Source: Sedimentisphaerales bacterium (GTDB taxonomy: Bacteria; Planctomycetota; Phycisphaerae; Sedimentisphaerales; Anaerobacaceae). From it: a DNA stretch of 46,322 bases. Below, in pieces: positions 42,771 through 46,322 of this stretch. The first letter of the stretch is position 1, and every line of letters starts with the position of its first letter. The position numbers and the translations under genes are program-made. The notes beneath the pieces were generated by a model. The model ran no database searches and was not told the origin of the DNA. It saw only the letters and a list, made by a program, of their open reading frames with translations. The stretch spans positions 1-46,322 of the forward strand of contig JAFGEF010000004.1 in assembly GCA_016931715.1 (NCBI GenBank), in the 5' to 3' direction.

Positions 42771-43861
42771 TGTCACTGCAAACGGCATATATCGGTATTG
42801 GAAGCAATTTAGGCAATCGGAAGGAATATATTGACAAAGCAGTAAAAATGCTCGCTGATACAGAGAAGATTGACTCTGTCAGGATGAGCGATTTATTGGA
42901 AACAACATCACTTGGAAAAATCGCCCAGCCGGATTATCTGAATGCAGTCGCAGAAGTGAAAACTTCTCTCGGACCGGAAGTTTTGTATAAAAAGCTGATC
43001 GAGATTGAAAATTCGCTTGGCAGGCAGCGGAAGGAAAAATGGTCATCGAGAACTATCGACCTTGACCTTCTGCTTTTTGGTGACGCGGTGATTAATACAG
43101 CCGAATTGACTGTGCCTCATTCGCAAATGCACCTGCGTTCATTTGTATTGAAGGGCTTGTGCCAGCTTAATGGCGAGCTTGTTCATCCTGTTATGAAAGT
43201 AACAGCTATGGAACTGCTTTCACGCCTGAACGGTGGTGATTTCGCGATAGACTCGCATCAGCCGCAGCTTATCAGTATTGCGGGAAATATAGGCGTTGGG
43301 AAAACGACTCTTGCAAAAAAACTGGCGGATTATCTATTCTGCGAGATATTGTTTGAGCCTTATGATACTAATCCTTTTTTGCCTGATGTTTACGCGGGCA
43401 GGACAGAATTATCGCTGGATTGCCAGTTGTATTTTCTTACAAGGAGGGTTGAGCAGCTTGGCTTGAATAATCTAACACCTGGTCAGGTTTATGTCAGTGA
43501 TTATGTTTTCGATAAAGAGCAGATTTACGCAAAAACGCTGCTTAATCCCAAACAGCTTTCGTTGTACGAGGACATTTACAAACCGTTTTCAAAAAACGTG
43601 TACACCCCTGCATTAGTGATTTATATGCAGGATTCGACGGGAAAATGTCTCGATAGAATTCACGGGAGAAATCGTTCGTATGAACAGAAAATAGGGCTGG
43701 AATTTCTTGACCAACTGTCTGAAGGTTACGAGCAGCTTTTTAAGAATTGGAAAAAATCTCCTGTTATACGGATTTCAACGACAAAACTTGATTACACAAA
43801 CCCGGCTAATATAGAAAATCTGCTTAAACAAATAAGTTTTTATATAACGGTAAAAAAATGA
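42770..43861 (+). CDS. folK: HPPK (FolK) - deoxynucleoside kinase fusion
   Basis: A 363-residue two-domain protein. Residues about 1-158 are 6-hydroxymethyl-dihydropterin pyrophosphokinase, with YIGIGSNLGNR, PDYLNAVAEV, RQRKEKWSSRTIDLDLLLFG and VPHSQMHLRSFVL. Residues about 163-363 are a deoxynucleoside kinase: P-loop GNIGVGKTT near 172, EPYDTNPFL, DCQLYFLTRR, SDYVFDKEQIYA and a lid R-I-H-G-R-N-R-S-Y-E-Q. The two activities belong to folate synthesis and deoxynucleoside salvage, which meet at thymidylate. Both halves look intact. It overlaps the panC start by four bases (ATGA). Confidence 0.92.
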   Translation: MSLQTAYIGIGSNLGNRKEYIDKAVKMLADTEKIDSVRMSDLLETTSLGKIAQPDYLNAVAEVKTSLGPEVLYKKLIEIENSLGRQRKEKWSSRTIDLDLLLFGDAVINTAELTVPHSQMHLRSFVLKGLCQLNGELVHPVMKVTAMELLSRLNGGDFAIDSHQPQLISIAGNIGVGKTTLAKKLADYLFCEILFEPYDTNPFLPDVYAGRTELSLDCQLYFLTRRVEQLGLNNLTPGQVYVSDYVFDKEQIYAKTLLNPKQLSLYEDIYKPFSKNVYTPALVIYMQDSTGKCLDRIHGRNRSYEQKIGLEFLDQLSEGYEQLFKNWKKSPVIRISTTKLDYTNPANIENLLKQISFYITVKK

Positions 43862-44709
43862 AAGTATCCCAAACAATCAAACTGGCAAGAAAAAATGTAA
43901 GTGCCGCGAGAAAACAGGGTAAGACCATAGGTCTTGTTCCTACGATGGGTGCGCTGCATAGAGGTCATATCTCACTTATAGAAGCGGCTAAGAAAAAGTG
44001 CGATTATGTTGTTGTGAGCATTTTCGTAAATCCGACACAATTCGGCCCATCGGAAGATTTTGGAAAATATCCGAGACCTTTGGAAGAAGACCTGAAAATG
44101 TGTAAAAAGGCGGGCGCTGATTTAGTTTTTAATCCATCAGTTGAGGAGATGTACCCTGAAAAAAATATCACATGGGTAAATGTAGAGAAAATAACTGAAA
44201 ACTTGTGCGGCCGTTCCCGACCCCGTCATTTTCGAGGAGTTACGACCGTTTGTACAAAGTTGTTTAATATTGTTGCGCCGGACATGGCGTTTTTCGGTCA
44301 GAAAGACGCCCAGCAGGCGATAGTAATAAAGCGAATGGTCGCAGATTTGAATATGCCTTTGAAAATCATTGTTTGCCCGACAGTTCGCGAGCAGAGCGGC
44401 CTTGCGCTCAGCAGCAGAAATAAGTATCTTAGCGAGCAGGAGAGAGAGGATGCTGCTTATATCTATAAATCGCTGCAAAAATGCAAAGAAATGATTGATT
44501 CCGGCGGCAGGAATACCGAAACATTAATCAACGAAATGCGTAATATATTACAGCAGAAAAAGTCAATAAAAATCGAATATATAAGCATTGTTGACGAAAA
44601 AACGCTGGAAAATATCGATTACATCCAGGATAAAGCGCTCGCGGCTGTGGCTGTAAGGATTGGCTCAACCAGATTAATAGATAATTTTCCAATAGACATA
44701 ACAAGATAA
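43858..44709 (+). CDS. panC: pantothenate synthetase
   Basis: The 283-residue enzyme condenses pantoate with beta-alanine using ATP. Typical motifs are GLVPTMGALHRGHISLIEAA, VSIFVNPTQFGPSEDF, RSRPRHFRGVTTVCTKLFNI, FFGQKDAQQAIVIKRMV and SGLALSSRNKYLSEQER. The length is standard. It overlaps the folK-dNK stop by four bases and is followed 70 bases on by panD, whose product supplies beta-alanine. Confidence 0.97.
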   Translation: MKVSQTIKLARKNVSAARKQGKTIGLVPTMGALHRGHISLIEAAKKKCDYVVVSIFVNPTQFGPSEDFGKYPRPLEEDLKMCKKAGADLVFNPSVEEMYPEKNITWVNVEKITENLCGRSRPRHFRGVTTVCTKLFNIVAPDMAFFGQKDAQQAIVIKRMVADLNMPLKIIVCPTVREQSGLALSSRNKYLSEQEREDAAYIYKSLQKCKEMIDSGGRNTETLINEMRNILQQKKSIKIEYISIVDEKTLENIDYIQDKALAAVAVRIGSTRLIDNFPIDITR

Positions 44710-44779
44710 TTCGGTATAATAACGTTTTGCCTATAAAATGAATGACAATCATCAGATAATGAAGTCAAGAGTTTAGATT

Positions 44780-45130
44780 ATGTTTTTAAAGTTAATGAAA
44801 AGTAAGCTGCATCGGGCGACTGTTACAGAGACGAAATTGCATTATCCCGGCAGTATAGCGATAGATTCCGCTCTTATGGAAGCTGTTGGAATCATCCCAT
44901 ATGAGAATGTTCTAATTGCAGATTTAACAAACGGAAACAGGCTTGAAACTTATGTTGTTCCCGCGCAGCCAAATATGGGTGAAATAATTATTCTCGGAGC
45001 CGCGGCACAGTTGATAGAAAAAAACGATATTGTCATTATTATTGCATTTGGCTATTTTACTCCGGAGGAGGCTAAAAAGCATAAACCGAAGGTCGTGGTC
45101 CTGGATGAAAAGGACGCTATTAAAAATTAA
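44780..45130 (+). CDS. panD: aspartate 1-decarboxylase proenzyme
   Basis: The 116-residue proenzyme makes beta-alanine from aspartate. It should self-cleave between G24 and S25 in HYPGS to generate the pyruvoyl cofactor on the new Ser N-terminus. KSKLHRATVTE at the start, ENVLIADLTNGNRLETYVV and AAAQLIEKNDIVIIIAFGYF are typical. It is the natural partner of panC immediately upstream. The 70-bp gap holds no obvious terminator. Confidence 0.96.
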   Translation: MFLKLMKSKLHRATVTETKLHYPGSIAIDSALMEAVGIIPYENVLIADLTNGNRLETYVVPAQPNMGEIIILGAAAQLIEKNDIVIIIAFGYFTPEEAKKHKPKVVVLDEKDAIKN

Positions 45131-45151
45131 AACTTACTAATATAATTAAAT

Positions 45152-46174
45152 ATGCATCCAAGATTATTTGAAATACCTGTTATTCATTGGCCTGTCGGAA
45201 CATACGGACCAATGCTTGTTCTCGGCTTCCTTGCGGCTATTACATTAATAAGGTATTTGAGCAAAAATCTCGGAACAGACCCACAGCATATAATAAATGC
45301 AGCCCTATATTCACTTATAGGCGGTGTTGCCGGTGCAAGAATCTTTTACGTTGTTCATTATTTCGACAGGTATAAGGATGATTTGCTCGGAGTTTTTCGA
45401 ACATGGAATGGAGGCCTTGAATTATTGGGCGGCGTCATTGCTGCTGTTGCGGTAATTCTTGCCTATCTTATATATTACAAGCTGCCCGTGAGACGCTATC
45501 TTGACATTCTTGCTGTCGGGCTGATGATTGCTCTTGTTTTCGGCAGAATCGGATGTTTTTTAAATGGCTGCTGTTACGGCAAGCCGACAGATTTGCCGTG
45601 GGCTGTGCGTTTTCCGTCTTATGTTACAAACTTCAAGGAAAAAACACCTGTCCCGTCTTTTGTTTTTGAAAGCCAGGTGCATCCTAACTTAGAAAGGAAT
45701 CGAACTGAGCCGCACTTAAAATTGCCGGACGATTATTTCAATGGTTATGATACAGATGGCTATGGTTTTTTAAAAACTTATGACCAGCTTACGGAACAGC
45801 AGAAATTTGAGGTAACCGGGGGACAATACCGATGTCTGCCTGTGCATCCAACCCAGTTGTACACATCACTTAGTGCGGCTTTTTTAACTGTGGTACTTTT
45901 TCTTTTCTGGAGAAGGTCACAAAAATCAAAGAGTAAATTCCTGACAAGTCCGGGAAGTACGTTCAGCCTGATGTTCATAGTTTATGGAGTTATGAGATTC
46001 ACAATAGAAATGGTTCGTGATGATAATCCTTTCGAGTATGGCTGGTGGGCAATTTACAAAGGCGGAACCGTTTCGCAAAACTTAAGCATTTACATGATTA
46101 TTCTCGGCATAGTCCTGATTATACTTTTCCAAATCATCCATAAAAAGGAACTATCGCGAACCGCTAAACACTAA
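45152..46174 (+). CDS. lgt: prolipoprotein diacylglyceryl transferase
   Basis: A 340-residue polytopic membrane enzyme that attaches diacylglycerol to lipobox cysteines. It has GGLELLGGVIAAV and the signature GRIGCFLNGCCYGKPTDLPWAVRFP near residues 130-155, then HPTQLYTSL and MVRDDNPFEYGWW. It carries a hydrophilic insertion of about 60 residues (about 155-225) between the core motif and HPTQLY, making it longer than the usual 260-290. The window encodes at least three lipobox proteins that would be substrates. It begins 21 bp after panD, without a clear ribosome-binding site. Confidence 0.94.
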   Translation: MHPRLFEIPVIHWPVGTYGPMLVLGFLAAITLIRYLSKNLGTDPQHIINAALYSLIGGVAGARIFYVVHYFDRYKDDLLGVFRTWNGGLELLGGVIAAVAVILAYLIYYKLPVRRYLDILAVGLMIALVFGRIGCFLNGCCYGKPTDLPWAVRFPSYVTNFKEKTPVPSFVFESQVHPNLERNRTEPHLKLPDDYFNGYDTDGYGFLKTYDQLTEQQKFEVTGGQYRCLPVHPTQLYTSLSAAFLTVVLFLFWRRSQKSKSKFLTSPGSTFSLMFIVYGVMRFTIEMVRDDNPFEYGWWAIYKGGTVSQNLSIYMIILGIVLIILFQIIHKKELSRTAKH

Positions 46175-46313
46175 TCAAAACCACGAATATCCACCACTGA
46201 GCACACGAAGAAAAAACTAACGACTAAAGACCAACGGGCGTGTTGCCCAAGTCTGACTTTACAAACATTATAATTTTAAATATAATCAGCTCTGTCTTTT
46301 AGGAGCTTTTATT

Positions 46314-46322
46314 ATGATAGGG
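46314..46322 (+). CDS. possible start of a further gene, cut by the window end
   Basis: AGGAG at 46301-46305 is followed after eight bases by ATG at 46314, and only three codons (Met-Ile-Gly) are inside the window. The arrangement fits a true translation start, but nothing about the product can be seen. The preceding 46175-46300 has no gene. Confidence 0.35.

Overview
The window looks like a chromosomal segment of a planctomycete-type bacterium (PVC group), most likely of the Phycisphaerae/Sedimentisphaerales kind. The pointers are type II secretion-style pseudopilins with a long GFTLIELLVVIAIIA helix, a secreted protein carrying a dockerin-like repeat, two DUF362 proteins (one with a membrane-anchored N-terminus), Tat-exported enzymes, an LL-diaminopimelate aminotransferase (dapL) and many dispersed palindromes. 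This assignment is inference from gene content; no rRNA is present to confirm it. Base composition is moderately A+T-rich.

Layout. 1-4.1 kb: two pilin-like genes, a LapA-like membrane peptide, a PAP2-type membrane phosphatase preceded by a short overlapping leader ORF, and a secreted ThuA-like protein. 4.1-11.5 kb: a repeat-rich spacer with a MITE-like element, then three large exported proteins: DUF362 plus beta-helix plus dockerin, a YCF48-like propeller plus InlB-type repeats plus malectin (with a structured-looking mRNA leader), and a Tat-exported enolase-superfamily protein. 12.1-13.9 kb: a short FtsK-like translocase. 14.1-20.1 kb: a putative glycosidase divergent from a complete RbsA/RbsC/RbsB-type sugar ABC importer. 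20.3 kb: a tRNA with CAT anticodon. 20.6-23.6 kb: an HtrA/Deg-like protease overlapping a paralogue that has lost two of three catalytic residues. 23.6-26.4 kb: a long noncoding stretch with hairpins, a small membrane protein, a cupin and a Tat-exported DUF362 protein. 26.6-32.9 kb: a hexahaem cytochrome followed by the housekeeping series tmk-holB-ricT-metG. 33.1-35.0 kb: a MjaI-type restriction-modification pair on the opposite strand. 35.2-39.4 kb: a GT9 glycosyltransferase and polA. 39.7-41.4 kb: two lipoproteins. 41.5-46.2 kb: a tight series dapL, folK-dNK fusion, panC, panD, lgt.

How the parts fit. The exported enzymes, carbohydrate-binding domains, glycosidase and sugar importer suggest a saccharolytic life style. 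The cytochrome and the signal-peptide proteins point to an active cell envelope. The tmk-holB-ricT-metG and dapL-folK/dNK-panC-panD-lgt blocks are core metabolism. The restriction-modification pair is the clearest accessory insertion.

The best candidates for something undescribed are: (1) a pseudoknot-capable RNA leader at about 8015-8105 downstream of a near-consensus promoter; (2) an apparent staphylococcal-nuclease-like domain, lacking expected catalytic residues, fused to the C-terminus of the DNA methyltransferase; (3) the active protease/pseudoprotease pair; and (4) several families of small palindromic or terminal-inverted-repeat elements, one of which is translated in frame inside the large DUF362 gene.
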